Source: Agelaius tricolor
Lineage: Eukaryota > Chordata > Aves > Passeriformes > Icteridae
DNA length: 64,000 nt
Direction of reading: 5' to 3'
Assembly (NCBI GenBank): GCA_023055355.1
Contig: JALJCS010000037.1
Coordinates: 3,720,001 to 3,784,000 of the forward strand
The number at the start of each line of letters is the position of its first letter. Within the stretch, counting starts at the first letter, position 1. The position numbers and the translations under genes are program-made. Below the pieces are notes generated by a model. It saw nothing but the letters and a program-made list of their open reading frames with translations. It ran no database searches and was not told where the DNA came from. This document shows positions 23,363 to 34,960 of the stretch, piece after piece.

Positions 23363-26250
23363 GAACTTCTCCCCAGGCTCCATTGCCCGTCCTGTGCTCC
23401 GGGTCCCTGCAGGATGCTGGGGGGGCCACAGCACCCAGCTCTCCCTCCCTCCCTCCCTCTGCCCAGGGCACAGCACCCACCTCTCCCTCCCTCTTTCCTG
23501 CCCAGGAGGTGCCCAAATATGGTGCCACACTGCTCCAGCGTGGCCCGGCATTACTTCACTCCTTGCATATGCAACACACCTATTTATCCATTTTAATGGG
23601 CTGTTTGCCGTTCTGGGCCCCGGGGTGTTATCCCTCCTGTGGAGGGTGAGCGCTGCGATGCCCCCAGGCTTGTTTTCCTTTCAGCCCTTCACCCTCCCCA
23701 CCCTGGAACGTGAATTTGCTCACTCACCCTCCTCTGCAGCACCTTCTTTCAGACCTTTCCCCCAATTTATGATTTCCAGGCCTGTCTCCTGCAGTGTTTG
23801 TGTTCTCAGTTCCCCTTCCCCTCCAAATTCCATGTGCAGATAACCCATGTCTGTCTCTGTCTGACTCTGCTCTCTCACCATTTAAGGAATATTTCATTTT
23901 CCCAGCTCTGGAAAACTCTTTCCAGTTCATCCCAGTAACTATTAACAGCTACTCTCTGAATATCCTATGAGAGGAAGAAACTAAATTCTATGGTTACATC
24001 TGTTTTTGACAAACCTTGGATGTAATTTCTCCCATCTCTCCAGGATGCTCACAGGTAATGCATTCACTCCTGCATTTGCCTGTCCCTCCTCCTCCCTCCC
24101 TGGGAGAGGGGGTGCTTGTCCTCCCTGCACCTTTCCAGGACTCACCCCAGCACTGCAAGGTCTCAGAAGCCCTGCAGACATTCCCTCTGCACCCTGGCAG
24201 GAACTGCAGCCTGACCTACCTGGGCTCTCCTTGCTCTTTCCTCCTCTGCTGCAGCCCTGACATCCCTGGGATCAAAATCTGCTTTCCTGGTGACACCTCA
24301 CCTGTTTAGTGACAACCACAAGAGTTGGGAAAAAAGCAACAAATCCCTTCTAGGGACTGGCAGCAGCTTTTCCTTGCCCTTAGCACAGGGACAAGTCACT
24401 GCTGCACATGGAGATGGGATCCCTCTGCACTCCTCTGTCTGCCTCTCTCTGCAAACACGGTTCAGGTGCCCTGGGCCAACACCAGAGATGCTCAGGGATG
24501 GGCAGAAGCCTCAGGAGAGAGGACAAGGTCCTGCAGGGTGGGCACAGAGCACTGGCAGCAGCCCCAGCAGCACCCAGGGAGCTCAGGGATAGGCAGGCCC
24601 AGCAGGGCTGGGGTGATGCTGTGTTACAGAGCTCTGCTCCTGGCCATCACACCTTCCCATGGTGAGGGAAATCCTGCAGGACTCAGCCTGGCAGCCAGGC
24701 TGGCCCCACCAGCCAGCACCCACCTCTGGAGGCAGCTTCAGACAGGCTTTGATGAAGGGAGGCTGCTGGGGATGAGGTGCTTTTTAGGAATATTTCAATC
24801 CAAAGCTCTTTTCCCTGAGGCAGCTGAAGTTATCCAGAGCTGCTGCAGAACGTGCACCCACCCACCCTCCTGTGGCTGGAGCTGGGCCATGTCCATGGAG
24901 AGGCACAGGGCACATCCACTCCCAGGAGAGTCCTGGGAACCCCAGCCCCAGTTCCTGCCTGGGGAGAGCAGTCCAGAACCACTGTATGAAATAAAACAAA
25001 CCCTCCCAACTCACACACCAGGGCAATAGGAGCTCCTGCCCTTAGGAGCCCCTGTCCTGAACCAGCCCTGGCTCAGCTGCAGCCCAGAGTGGCCAGTGGG
25101 TCACAGTCTGAGCTCTCAAAACATGAATTGTTTCCTATCCCCTCCTACCCTTCTCCTTCAGTGCCTGCTCTCCTGGGCAGTGCCAGCGCCCTCCTCACTA
25201 CGGAGCTGCTTGGAATCACCCCGCACTTTCCCCAGGGCAAATGCAAAAAGGGAACTTGGCCCAAACCCCAGCGTGGCTGTGGGATGCAGCTGCAGGGTGC
25301 AGAGTGGCTGCACGTGTCCCCAGGCAGCAGTGACAGCCATGCCAGGGCTGCTGAACTGGGATCAGACACAGGGAGTGCAGCAGGGAGGGAGCAGCCGGCC
25401 CCAGCCACTGCTCCAGCACCACACAGATGTGTCCTGACTCAGGAAGAGCCAGGAACCCTTTGGGGACAGCTGAGGAACCCTTTGGGGACAACCCAAAGAG
25501 CCATTTGAGCTGGGATTTGAGTCCTGCATCCTGTCCCTCTGGCAGGAAAAGTCCTCTCCACAGCCTGGGGACTCCTGTGCTGTCTGACCAGAGCCTGCAG
25601 AGCTGAGGAATGAGGTGGTGCTCAGGCAGCAGGAACCTGAGCCCCAGCTCTGTGTACTGAGAGGAATTTGTGAGACACAAAGACTCCAGCAGGTCTCCAA
25701 GGTGCACAGAGCACCCAGGAAAACTCAGGCTCAGGGAATGGCCTGGAGCCCTGATTTAGAGGGTGGAAACAAACTCTGAGATGCTCAGCTCCACTCAAAG
25801 CCACCCTCCCTTTGTGCACAGGGTGATGGTTGGGGTGGAGGCACCCAGGGACCTCTGGCACAACCAAACACCCGTGGGTGGCATTTATAAACAAAACATT
25901 GCTGAAATAATCAGAACCAACATCTGCCCCTCTCCCAGCAGGAGGAGGAGGAGAATCCTGGTCCCTGAGCTGTTTCTCATCCAGGATAAAAGCATCCCAA
26001 ATGCCTTAGCAGTAAGCTCAGTTTACAGCTTAAGTTAAGCTCTCTAAGCTGTGGAACCCAGCTCCCACACGTTGGTTTTTGAGGACACATGAATTTAGAT
26101 GGATTGGATGGAGGAGCTGGGCAGCTCCCAGCTTTTGGCACTGCTGCACTGTGTGAGGTTGGGACTGGGTTTACCAGGGGTACATGGCTCCAGAAGGGAA
26201 ATTTTGGAAGAAATCCAAATTTCAGTCAAATGAAAGAAATGTACTTTCAA
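23363..26250. other. No gene seen; downstream of TOR4A
   Basis: Contains a CCCT-rich run near 23436-23470 and otherwise unremarkable sequence. The right end may be TOR4A 3' UTR from about 26255. Confidence 0.45.
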
Positions 26251-26254
26251 TTCT

Positions 26255-26280
26255 TTTATTCAGGATAGTTTGGGTTTATT
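26255..26280 (-). terminator. Candidate TOR4A polyadenylation signals
   Basis: Two AATAAA hexamers on the minus strand (26260-26255 and 26280-26275) lie about 1.15 kb beyond the TOR4A stop codon. They would give a 3' UTR of about 1.2 kb. No transcript evidence is available. Confidence 0.4.
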
Positions 26281-27424
26281 CCTGACAATAGCTCTGGAAG
26301 CTGGAGTATGTGACAGAGTCTTTGGAGATCAACAACTACAGAGAGGGGAATCAAAACCCCAGTGCAAACATCCACGGGGTTTCTTGTCTGGGAATTCACA
26401 GCAAGCTGTAGAAATCTTGTACAAAACCACAACCTGAGAAAACAATGTCATAAATACCTGCTCAGTTTTGCTCAAAACATGGCTGTGTGCTCTTCCCAGG
26501 CCACATCTCACCTGGGGCTCAATGGCAAAGCCTCTTGGCCTCTCAGGACTGGGAACAAGCCCAGGATTCCCACTCCATCAGCCCAAACTGTCTTTTCCAG
26601 TGTGTGTTGCTTAATGTCCATCAATTGCTGCTTTGGGCTTTCTAGGCAATGACTGCCCACAGTGACGTGTCCCCAGAGGCAAAGAGCAGAAGAGCTCTGA
26701 GGATGAGGTGTCACCACCAGACCTGAAACAATCCAGAGTTATTTCTGCAGCATCTGGCACAGCTGAGCAGTCTTTGAGGCGAGCCCAAACACAGCTGCAG
26801 GGCAGAAATCTCACTGCAGGTGCCAAAGGTGAGCTCAGGGATGAGCTCAGAAGAGCAACAGCTCAGGAACAGGTCCAAAAAGTGTTCTGAGGATGTGGTC
26901 ACGTAGGAGCTGGGGAAGGCAGCTGCACATCTGGGGGGCAGGAGCCACCAACTGTCCCAGGCCAGGGGCCCAGCCCTGCCCCTGCCCTGCACACACCAGG
27001 CAGACCAAGGAAAGCAAAGAGCTGTGAGCCTGGAGAGAGTGGGACACATGAGGTGACATCTTCTGCAGGGGCAGTGACCCAGGGATTGGTCCATCCTATT
27101 TATGTCCTGCAGCTTTTGATGCCACCTCAAACTCCTTGATGACAAAATCCCAAATGAGAATGAGGAACAAAGTGTCCTGCACTGATTGGGAGGTGGCTCC
27201 AGCTTCCTTGCCCTTCCTTTTCCACAGAACATCAGGAAAAAGTGAAGGCTCTGGAGGAGAACAGGGACCAGGTTGTGCAGGCTGCCACCCCTCTGCCTGG
27301 ACCAGGGCAGAGCCAGTGCAGGGCTGAGAAAGGACACCTTGAGCCCAGCCTGGTGAGACACACTCCTCATGGGCACAGCACTCTGCAAACCCCGGGAGCA
27401 GGGCTTGGTCTCTGCAGTAAATCC

Positions 27425-29407
27425 CTACAGGAGGTTGACTTTGGCCACAACCTGCTTGCAGCCCATGCTGGAGTACTGCTTGTCCCCTGTAGTGTAATAG
27501 CTGAGCTGATTTGCCAAATTTTCAACGTGTTTCTGGTCGGGATAGAGCCCCTCCCTCCTCATCTGCTCCAGGAAGCAGTTTATGACGTGAGCCTTCTCCA
27601 GGAGGACGAAGGGGATGATGTCTGCAGCCTTCCACAGAGGGTGCACCCTGAGCAGCACTGGCTGGATGATGCTCAGCAGCTCTTCAGCTCCCCTTTGCTG
27701 GTGCAGGAGCTCAGTGGATGCATTCTGGATAACAAACTTTGTGATTTCAGCACCTCCCAGGTTGGTGATTAAAATGTAGATGGCATTGAGGAACTCATTG
27801 GTTTGATTGGGTTCAAAGAATCGGCTGAGTGTGTCCAGCAGGACAGGGGACATGAGCTCAACCTCATCCAGAATAAACAGTGGGGTCTTTTCCTCTATTT
27901 CAGCTCTGGTAACCATGTCAGCAATCTTCTTGGACAGATCTATTTCACAGGTGAGGGGAGCCACCCCGCTGGGGCAGTGGTGCATCACAAAGTACTGGAG
28001 CACAAAGTCATTGTCCATGACAGAGCGAAAGTGCTTGGCCAGCACCCAGCCAACGTGGCTCTTCCCAACCCCTGTGGGGCCGTTCAGAGAGATCACCAGA
28101 GGCTTGTTGTGGACGTGGGTAGCCAGATAGTCCTTCAGTAATTCCACAATACTTTCCACAGCAGCCTTCTGCCCAAACACTTCCCGGTGCATGGTTTTCT
28201 CCAAACCATCCAGGTCGTATTTTTGGAGGTTATCATCCAGGTTCTCTATTGCATTGAGAATCTGGAAGAACATAATGGCAATGAGCAAGAGGAGGCAGCG
28301 CTTTGCCTTGCTCTTTTCTTCTGCTGGGAGGTATTTTTTTGTTTTATCTGGGTAGAGAACCATCCTGGATTTCCTCCGGCTCTTTTTCCGCCTGCACTTT
28401 TTCACAGAGTAATGTTCCACAGACGTGTCAAAGGTGAAGTACTGGGAGCTCTCAAAGCCAGACTGATTAAAGAAGGACATGGAAGGGTTGTACAGGGAAG
28501 TTCTGTTCAGGGACAGCTGCCTCTGGAGCAGCCTGGTGTGGACAAACTCCGCAGACTTTTCCCGAGGCAGCTCCAAATGCAGCCGGCTTTTCTTCAGCCC
28601 CTGGTAGCGCCGGCGCAGGCGGACGATGGCCCGCAGGGGAGAGGAAATGGAGGCGATTTTCTTGGAGGCAGCAGGGATCACAGCATCTGGTACTTCCTCT
28701 GCGTCACTCTCAGAGCAAGAGGCCTCTTCTTTTGCATCACAGGGCATTTCCCCTTCCCTGTCACTATCGCTGATGGGAATCTCCCCTTCCCCATCGCTGT
28801 CGGTGATGGCAATGATCCCTTCCCTGTCACTGCCACTGCCAGGAATGTCCCCTTCCCTGGCACTGGCATTGCCAAGAATGTCCCCTTCCTTGTCACTGTC
28901 ACTGCCACTGCCAGGAATGTCCCTTTCCCTGCCTCTGACACTGCCAGGAATCTCCCCTTCCTTGTCACTGTCACTGCCACTGCCAGGAATGTCCCCTTCC
29001 TTGTCACTGTCACTGCCACTGCCAGGAATCTCCCCTTCCCTGGCACTGGCATTGCCAGGAATGTCCCCTTCCCTGGCACTGGCATTGCCAGGAATGTCCC
29101 CTTCCCTGGCACTGTCACTGCCACTGCCAGGAATGTCTCCTTCCATGTCTCTGCCAGGAATGTCCCCTTCCCTGGCACTGCCACTGCCCTGTGTCTCTCC
29201 TTCCACGCTGCCCTCAGTGAAGACAATTCCTGGGTCAGTTGCAGCCTCTTCTTTTGTGCTGCTCTCAACACAGGGCACCTCTCCTGCATCCTCCTCTGCT
29301 CCAGACGTGTCTCTTGTGGGATTGCTCTCCATGCAGGGCATCTCCACCCCCAGATCCCTGAGGAAACTTTTTCCATCCACCTCAGAGCAGGGTAGCTCTT
29401 CCTCCAT
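27425..29407 (-). CDS. TOR4A: Torsin-4A, AAA+ ATPase of the ER/nuclear envelope
   Basis: Single coding exon of 660 residues. Seen: a basic stretch followed by one hydrophobic segment at about residues 371-389, Walker A GPTGVGKS (G444 region, 443-450), Walker B ILDE with D514-E515, a sensor-1 asparagine at about 549 in ITNLGG, and the torsin C-terminal GCK motif at 649-651. Torsins are AAA+ proteins of the ER lumen and nuclear envelope that need a membrane cofactor (LAP1/LULL1) for activity; the exact role of TOR4A is not well known. The human protein is about 420 residues, so this one carries about 240 extra N-terminal residues, mostly an acidic Gly/Ser/Asp repeat (about 67-220). The start is the first Met after an in-frame stop at 29420-29422. 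A strong splice acceptor (pyrimidine tract then AG) puts the exon start at 29446, so the 5' UTR is spliced. The real start could be further inside if the repeat is untranslated, but the frame is unbroken. Confidence 0.95.
   Translation of the reverse strand: MEEELPCSEVDGKSFLRDLGVEMPCMESNPTRDTSGAEEDAGEVPCVESSTKEEAATDPGIVFTEGSVEGETQGSGSAREGDIPGRDMEGDIPGSGSDSAREGDIPGNASAREGDIPGNASAREGEIPGSGSDSDKEGDIPGSGSDSDKEGEIPGSVRGRERDIPGSGSDSDKEGDILGNASAREGDIPGSGSDREGIIAITDSDGEGEIPISDSDREGEMPCDAKEEASCSESDAEEVPDAVIPAASKKIASISSPLRAIVRLRRRYQGLKKSRLHLELPREKSAEFVHTRLLQRQLSLNRTSLYNPSMSFFNQSGFESSQYFTFDTSVEHYSVKKCRRKKSRRKSRMVLYPDKTKKYLPAEEKSKAKRCLLLLIAIMFFQILNAIENLDDNLQKYDLDGLEKTMHREVFGQKAAVESIVELLKDYLATHVHNKPLVISLNGPTGVGKSHVGWVLAKHFRSVMDNDFVLQYFVMHHCPSGVAPLTCEIDLSKKIADMVTRAEIEEKTPLFILDEVELMSPVLLDTLSRFFEPNQTNEFLNAIYILITNLGGAEITKFVIQNASTELLHQQRGAEELLSIIQPVLLRVHPLWKAADIIPFVLLEKAHVINCFLEQMRREGLYPDQKHVENLANQLSYYTTGDKQYSSMGCKQVVAKVNLL
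28744..29215 (-). repeat. In-frame acidic minisatellite in the TOR4A N-terminus
   Basis: Tandem units of mixed length (about 24-42 bp) encode variants of EGDIPGSGSDSD and EGDIPGNASAR. All changes keep the TOR4A frame open. The complementary strand is also open over this stretch (Pro/Ser/Leu-rich), a by-product of the repeat. The encoded segment is strongly acidic and predicted to be disordered. Confidence 0.85.
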
Positions 29408-29446
29408 CTCTTCTGGTTCTTACAGCCCAATCACATCATCTTCTTT
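29408..29446 (-). other. TOR4A: 5' UTR part of TOR4A coding exon, with splice acceptor
   Basis: On the minus strand a long T-rich tract ends in TTTTTAG immediately before 29446. An in-frame TAA lies between this acceptor and the start codon, so the coding region does not extend upstream through the intron. Confidence 0.7.
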
Positions 29447-29639
29447 CTAAAAAGAAAAGGAATGATGTAAAATCAACTGTCCTAATACCAGGAAGTGACC
29501 AATACAGTGGAATTAGACAGTTATCCCCCTTTCTAATGGACAGAAACCTGCAGCAATCAGCAATGCCAAGGTGGCAGAGACTTTCAGACCTAAGCTGACT
29601 TTCTGGAAGATGGGATAGATGTGCAAAACTACAGATGAA

Positions 29640-30040
29640 ATTCACAGAATTCACAGAATCACTGGGTTGGAAGAGACCTTCAAGATCATTGAGTCCAACC
29701 CAGCCCCAACCCCTCAACTCAACCCTGGCACCCAGTGCCACATCCAGGCTTTGTTAAACACACCCAGGCATGGGGACTCCACCACCTCCCTGGGCAGCCA
29801 TTCCAGAACTTTATCACTCCTTCTGTGAAAAACTTTTTCCTGCTATCCAACCTGAATTTCCCTTGGCACAGCTTGAGGCTGTGTGCTCTGGTTGTGTCAG
29901 TGCTGCTGGAGAAAGAGCCCAGCCCCAGCTGAGCACAGGCACCTTTCAGGAGCTGTGAGAGTGATGGGGGCAGCCCTGAGTCTCCTTTGCTCCAGGCTGA
30001 GCACCCCCAGCTCCCTCAGTGGTTCCTCAGTGTCAATTAA
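29640..30040 (-). mobile_element. CR1 LINE 3' fragment, about 400 bp
   Basis: AGAATCACTGGGTTGGAAGA, TCAAGATCATTGAGTCCAAC, then AGGCATGGGGACTCCACCAC and TTGGCACAGCTTGAGGCTGT is the reverse complement of a CR1 tail. Lies in the presumed TOR4A 5' UTR intron, and is the same subfamily as the plus-strand copy at 49.15 kb. Confidence 0.9.
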
Positions 30041-31140
30041 TGCAAACTGATGTTAAAACACAAACCCAACCCTGCCTCAGATGCAGAAGGGAAGGTCAGA
30101 ACTGGCTGGGGCCAAAGCCAAAGGCTCTGCTGTGAAAAGGAGGCAGGACAGCAGGACAGACTGACCCATGCTCTGAAGCACAGCTGCCCACAGCTTTCCC
30201 TACACCTGCTCAATTCAAGGAAGACACAAAGCCCCAGCTCTGTGCCAGCACATGCACCCAGGCACGTACACAGCCTGTGGGAGGTCACTGTCCACCCACA
30301 GACACCTCTGGGGCTGTGGGAGTGACTTGCTGTGGTTGCCATCATGGCTGTGGTGGCACCTCCCAGGGAGGATTTTCCTGGCTGTGCTGATGGATGTGCC
30401 TGGCTGGGAGGTGAGATGAGAGCTGCCCTGCATGGGAAGGCTCAGAGGGGCTGCACAGAGCCAGTGTGGCTGTGCCTGAGCTGCCAGCAGCACCTGGCTG
30501 TGGGGAGAGGAGCAGGGCAGCCCCAGAGAACCCCAACCCTGCCACCCCCACGGTCCCTCCATGCCCTGTGTGCCCACACACACCCCTGGGCATGCAGGAG
30601 GGACCCAGGGGCTGCCACATGAGACCCTGGAGCTGCACAGGAGAGCTCAGGGATGTGGTCACCCTGGGATAACCACCTGAATGGACAAACCTCAGCTGGC
30701 AAACAAGAAGGAGAGGCCAGAGGGATGTGACAAGAGGCACAGAGCCAGCAGGGAACCCCTGGGAGAACAGAGCCCTGCAGGGTTGGATGCAGCCCCATGT
30801 GATGCCCTGGCCCTGCCTGGCACGAGGCTGGAGGTGGCAGAAGCTGTGTCATGGTGGGAGGGCACTTTTCTGGCACCCCTGGGCTGCAGCAGTGCTGACA
30901 CAAGGGACACTTTGCTGCTGTGGTGTGGGAGCATCAGGAGGGGTAGGATGGTGGGGATGGATGGAGATGAGAGATCTCTGGAGCCAGGGCTGGAGCTTGG
31001 GGTTTATTGCAAAGGGCCTGGGGGCAGGGCCCTGCTGGGAGCTGCCAGGCACAGCTCAGAGCAGGCCTGAGAGAAGAGAGGGGCAGAGAGGATGGGAGGG
31101 TGAGAGAGTAAAAGGGTAAGAGAGCAGAAGCATAAGAGAG
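30041..31140. other. No gene seen; presumed TOR4A intron
   Basis: G+C-moderate sequence with purine-rich stretches near 31060-31160 (AGAGAG runs). No coding support. Confidence 0.45.
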
Positions 31141-31159
31141 TAAAAAGGGGTAAGAGCAT

Positions 31160-31760
31160 GAGGTTTTCATTACAATACCATAAATCTTCTTCTGTGTTGA
31201 ATATTCTGATTCTCACTAACCAATCCAGTGCAAGATACAAATCCTACAGCATTTCCATACAGCCTATAAGAATCATTACATCACCATCCTGTGTTACATT
31301 TTAAACCCTACAAACTCCTCTTTGGGCCCCTTCTGCCAAGCTGGCAGGGTCTGCTCTGACCCTTGGGCCTGTCTGCAAGCAGAGGGTGTTGTTCCATCAA
31401 AAGGGGATCACCTTCAGCTGGCCACACCATTGTTTTCCAGTTGTTCAGTAACTGAGGGATCTCAAAGCTTGCTTTCATTTCAATCTCCCTTATAGTTTCC
31501 ATATTCTCAAAATCTTTTGCCAGACAATCACATTTATAAGGCTTTCCTGTTTCATCCTCCCCAACACTGTGGCACTGCCAGCCCCGAGCACGGAGCCAGC
31601 ACAGGCAGCGTGAGGAAATGCCACTTTCATCAGCCATCCTTAAAACATCAACACCGGGACTTGCCAAAGGCACCACGACTCTGGAGGGAGCAGGGAGGTC
31701 GGGAAGTTTGTTATTAACTCCCTGCAGCTCAGCAGGAAGCACCAACCTGCACAAAGTCAC
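31160..31760 (-). other. Unassigned segment with a 150-residue open frame
   Basis: Minus-strand frame 31760-31308 with a cysteine cluster (CLCWLRARGWQC, then YKCDC) in its middle. Flanking A/T-rich sequence (31160-31320) looks like a retroelement insert. No known domain recognised; a retroelement fragment is the most likely reading. Confidence 0.3.
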
Positions 31761-32487
31761 GCTCTGGACCTGGTTTTACTTCCCCTGCGCAAAGCGGCTC
31801 CGTCACCCCGAGCCCGAGGGCACCCGGGGGCTGTGGAGGAGCCTGGAAATGCCCCCTCTGCCCCCTTGCTAAACCCCACACCCGTCCTGGCTGCTCTGAA
31901 ATGCAAAGCTTCACTCCCATCGTGCACAAGTTGATTTCAGGACCATGTGAGGGCAGCCAGTGAGCCCGGCCATCATCCTGGAGCTGCCAGTGCTGGCAGC
32001 AATTAACCCCGAGTGCTAATTGCTGACCTAGTTCCTGACCCTGTGCAGGGTTTGGTGTGCAAAGGCAAAACCAGCCAGACAGGATCTGGCAAGGAGGCCC
32101 TGAGGCAGCCCCAGGAAGAAGGGCTGGATGCCACCATCACTGGTGCCACCCAAAGGATGGCACCGGGAGCCCTGGGCTGTCCCCACACCCCCTGCAGTCA
32201 CAGCCTTGCTCCTCTCCATCCTGCATCACCTTGCTCACACAGAGCCTGCTGTCCCCAAAGCCACTGGGGAGCAGCCCCTGCTCAGACCAGCCTGGGCTCA
32301 AGGGATCAGGGACACCACAGAGCTCAGCCAGGGATCAGAAAACCCTCCAGGCACTGACAAACATCTGCACAAGCACAGGGTGACATTTCTCTGAAAGCCC
32401 CAAGCCCTTGCAGGTGAAGAGGGGGGTGGTTAAATGCCAGGGAAGAGGCTACGGAAATTTACAGGACAAGTTTTAGAGAACAGAAGG

Positions 32488-32765
32488 ATCACAGAATCAT
32501 GGAATAGTTATGGCTGGATGGAACCTTCAAAGATCATCTCATTCCAAACACCTGCCACTAGCCCAGGCTGCTCCAAGCCCCATCCAACCTGGCCTGCAGT
32601 GGGGCAGCCACCCTGGGCACCCCTGCCAGGGCCTCACCACCCTCATTCTCAGAAACTTCCTTATCTCTAATCTAAACCCACTCTCTTCTAGTTTAAACCA
32701 TCACCTCTTGTCCTGTCATAACAGGACCTGCTTAAAATTTTCTCTCTCTTTCATAGGCTCCCTTC
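32488..32765 (-). mobile_element. CR1 fragment
   Basis: TCACAGAATCATGGAATAGT, AACCTTCAAAGATCATCTCA, then CATCACCTCTTGTCCTGTCA is a reverse-complement CR1 tail. Confidence 0.85.
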
Positions 32766-33651
32766 AAGGCCTGGCAGGGAAAACACAGGACACCCCAAGC
32801 ACTCCCCATGGACACTGCCAGGCCACAGCCAGGTGCTGCTGCAGCTGAAACACAGAGTGATGTGGCTGCTCCCAGCCCAGAGCCTGCTCTCCACTGCCAT
32901 CCCATGCAGAGACCCCACAGCCCCCACAAACCCCGTGGGGAATGGTGAGGACTGAGTGCTCACCAGCTGGGAGATGTTCAAGATCCTCTTCCCACAAGCT
33001 CACCAGCACATCCATCCCACCAGTGTGGGATGCCCAACCCTCCAGATGAGCCGAGCAAGGCAGGGTGGAAGGACAAAACCCCATCCCGAGCAAGGAATCT
33101 GTCCAGTCATGAATATAATAACCCTGTTAATGCCATGACTCAGTCCCTAATACCTGCTGGTATTCACACAGGGCTGGAAGTTTCTAAGAGCAGCCCTTGC
33201 ACACTCAGTGTCGGGTCAGGGCTGGGCAGGAGGCTGTGCCAGCCAGCAAGGGTGCACTTTGACAGCTTAATTTAATATTTGATGAAAACAACCGGAAAGA
33301 GAAGGCAGGAATTCAGTCTGCAGCATCCCAGTGCTCGTGTAAACACCGCTGATCTCTGTCCTGAGCCTGGACACCGCAGGAAAACTTGCACTTGGAAGCA
33401 CTCCTGGGAAGCCTCCAGCTTTCCTGCTGTAGCTCTTGCAGTGTTTGCATTCGTGCACCCTGCTGCTCCAAAACAGCGTTTCCACAACAGAGGAGCCTGT
33501 GTGGGCAGCTGGAGGCAGCCTGGGAGAGGGGAGCAGGATGGGGACAGCCCCGGCAAAGCCCTGGGGGCACGAGAGGCCAGCGGAGAACCGCGGTCAGGGT
33601 TAAAGCACCCCCGCCTGGGGAGGCTGCACCCAAACTCAGCCTCTGTGGATG

Positions 33652-33759
33652 AGCAAAGGTGCTGGGGAAAGGGAACGGCCGGGAAATTCTAAAGATTGAT
33701 ATCCCAGCAAAGGTGCCGGGGAAAGGGAACGGCCAGGAAATTCTAAAGATTGATATCCC
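33652..33759. repeat. Two tandem copies of 54 bp
   Basis: AGCAAAGGTGCYGGGGAAAG through AAAGATTGATATCCC recurs with a period of exactly 54 bp and few differences, at the edge of the CpG-rich stretch. Confidence 0.9.
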
Positions 33760-33899
33760 CCACCCCCAGCTGGAGCCAAACCCTCCATCCCAAAGGGAGC
33801 GTTTCCGTGGGGAAGGTGGCACAAGGCAGGCCCTTGCTGTGGGAGCTGCAGATAAAGAGGTCAGTGGCTGGGAGGAGAAACCCGGGATGTCGGCAGAGG

Positions 33900-34960
33900 C
33901 CAGCACGGCCCCGGCATCCCGAACGGCTGCGAACAAGCCGAGCAGGGCGGTTCGAGTCCCGGCCACCCTCCCCAGCACGGCACAGGGTGACAGCGGTGAC
34001 AGCCAGCAGCCCCCCCCCCCACAGCCTGTTCGCCACCAAACCCACCAGCCCAGCCCCAGGTATTGCCAGGCCCCGAAGCCAAGTCCGAAGGGAAGGACAG
34101 CAAGCGGAGGGGAAGAGCCTGGAGCATCCCAAACCATCGGGAGCGAGAGCATCCCTGGAAAACCGAGGCGGCTTCTGCTGGGAAGCAGCGACTGGGGACG
34201 AGCAGAAGGCGGTGGCAGGGATGGAGCTGGAAGCAGCCCTGGGGTGCCTCGGTGAGCCCTGAGGGCTGGGGCAGGACAGGGAGTGGCAGCGCAGTTACCC
34301 GCGGTGTCGCCTGGCCGCCGGTCACGGGCTCTCCCCTCCGGCCTCGGACAGGCCGGCAGCTCCTCTGTGGCCGCTCTCATCCGTACAGAAACCAGCCCGG
34401 AGAGGAAATGGTGAGGAGGAGTGGCCCTGGGCGGCACTTCCTTCTCGCCTGCCATGGGATGGCCGCTGCCGGCCGGTTCCGTGTCCCCCTCGCGGGCAGG
34501 CCCTCCCCGTCACGGCGGCACCGTGCGAGCGAGCACGGGCCGCGGGCTGAGCTCACCGCCCGGACAGCCCCGAGCCCGGCACAGCATCCCCACCCCGGCA
34601 CTGTCTGAGCTGAGTCACCAGCCCGGAACCCTCACCCCAAAGGTCACAGCGGTGACGCTGCCAGCGGGGGTGATTGGGGCTGACGCGGTGCTTGGGTGCT
34701 CACCCTGGCCAGCAGCAGAAACAGGGAGTCAGACTGCGGGGAAGGAGTGAGTGCATAAAAAATAACGAGTCTGGAAAAAGCAGCAAGTGCAGAGTGGCTG
34801 GCGGGACCGTGGGCAGGTCCTGGCTCTGCTGCCCCGGCCCGGCCGCAGCCCTTGGCCCCTTGGCGGCTCTGTCCAAGCAGCTCGGGGACACGGGGACAGC
34901 CATGGGACCAGGTTCTGCTGTGGGCACAAAAACTCCCCGGGGAAAACCACTTCATGCCTC
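33900..34960. promoter_or_regulatory. CpG-rich island, probable TOR4A promoter
   Basis: CpG dinucleotides are much denser here than in the flanks. An ETS-like ACTTCC core lies near 34436 and GC boxes are present. The minus-strand donor at 34299 fits a TOR4A first exon. Confidence 0.5.
34299..34460 (-). other. TOR4A: Probable TOR4A non-coding first exon with a uORF
   Basis: Within a CpG-rich stretch the minus strand has a splice donor (CGG|GTAACT, GT at 34298-34297). An ATG at 34455 opens a short frame that, if joined to the acceptor at 29446, meets a stop within a few codons. It would therefore be an upstream ORF, not a longer N-terminus. The link to TOR4A is inferred from orientation, distance (about 5 kb) and the lack of another minus-strand gene between. 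Confidence 0.4.

Noticed and set aside
28187..29450. Long plus-strand open frames (402 and 274 codons) opposite TOR4A
   Set aside because: They are the antisense of the TOR4A coding exon and its acidic repeat; no domain, and the TOR4A strand has clear torsin motifs.
33940..33985. GGTTCGAGTCCC resembling a tRNA T-arm
   Set aside because: The stem bases do not pair (GGCGG opposite CCCGG) and no anticodon or acceptor stem fits upstream.
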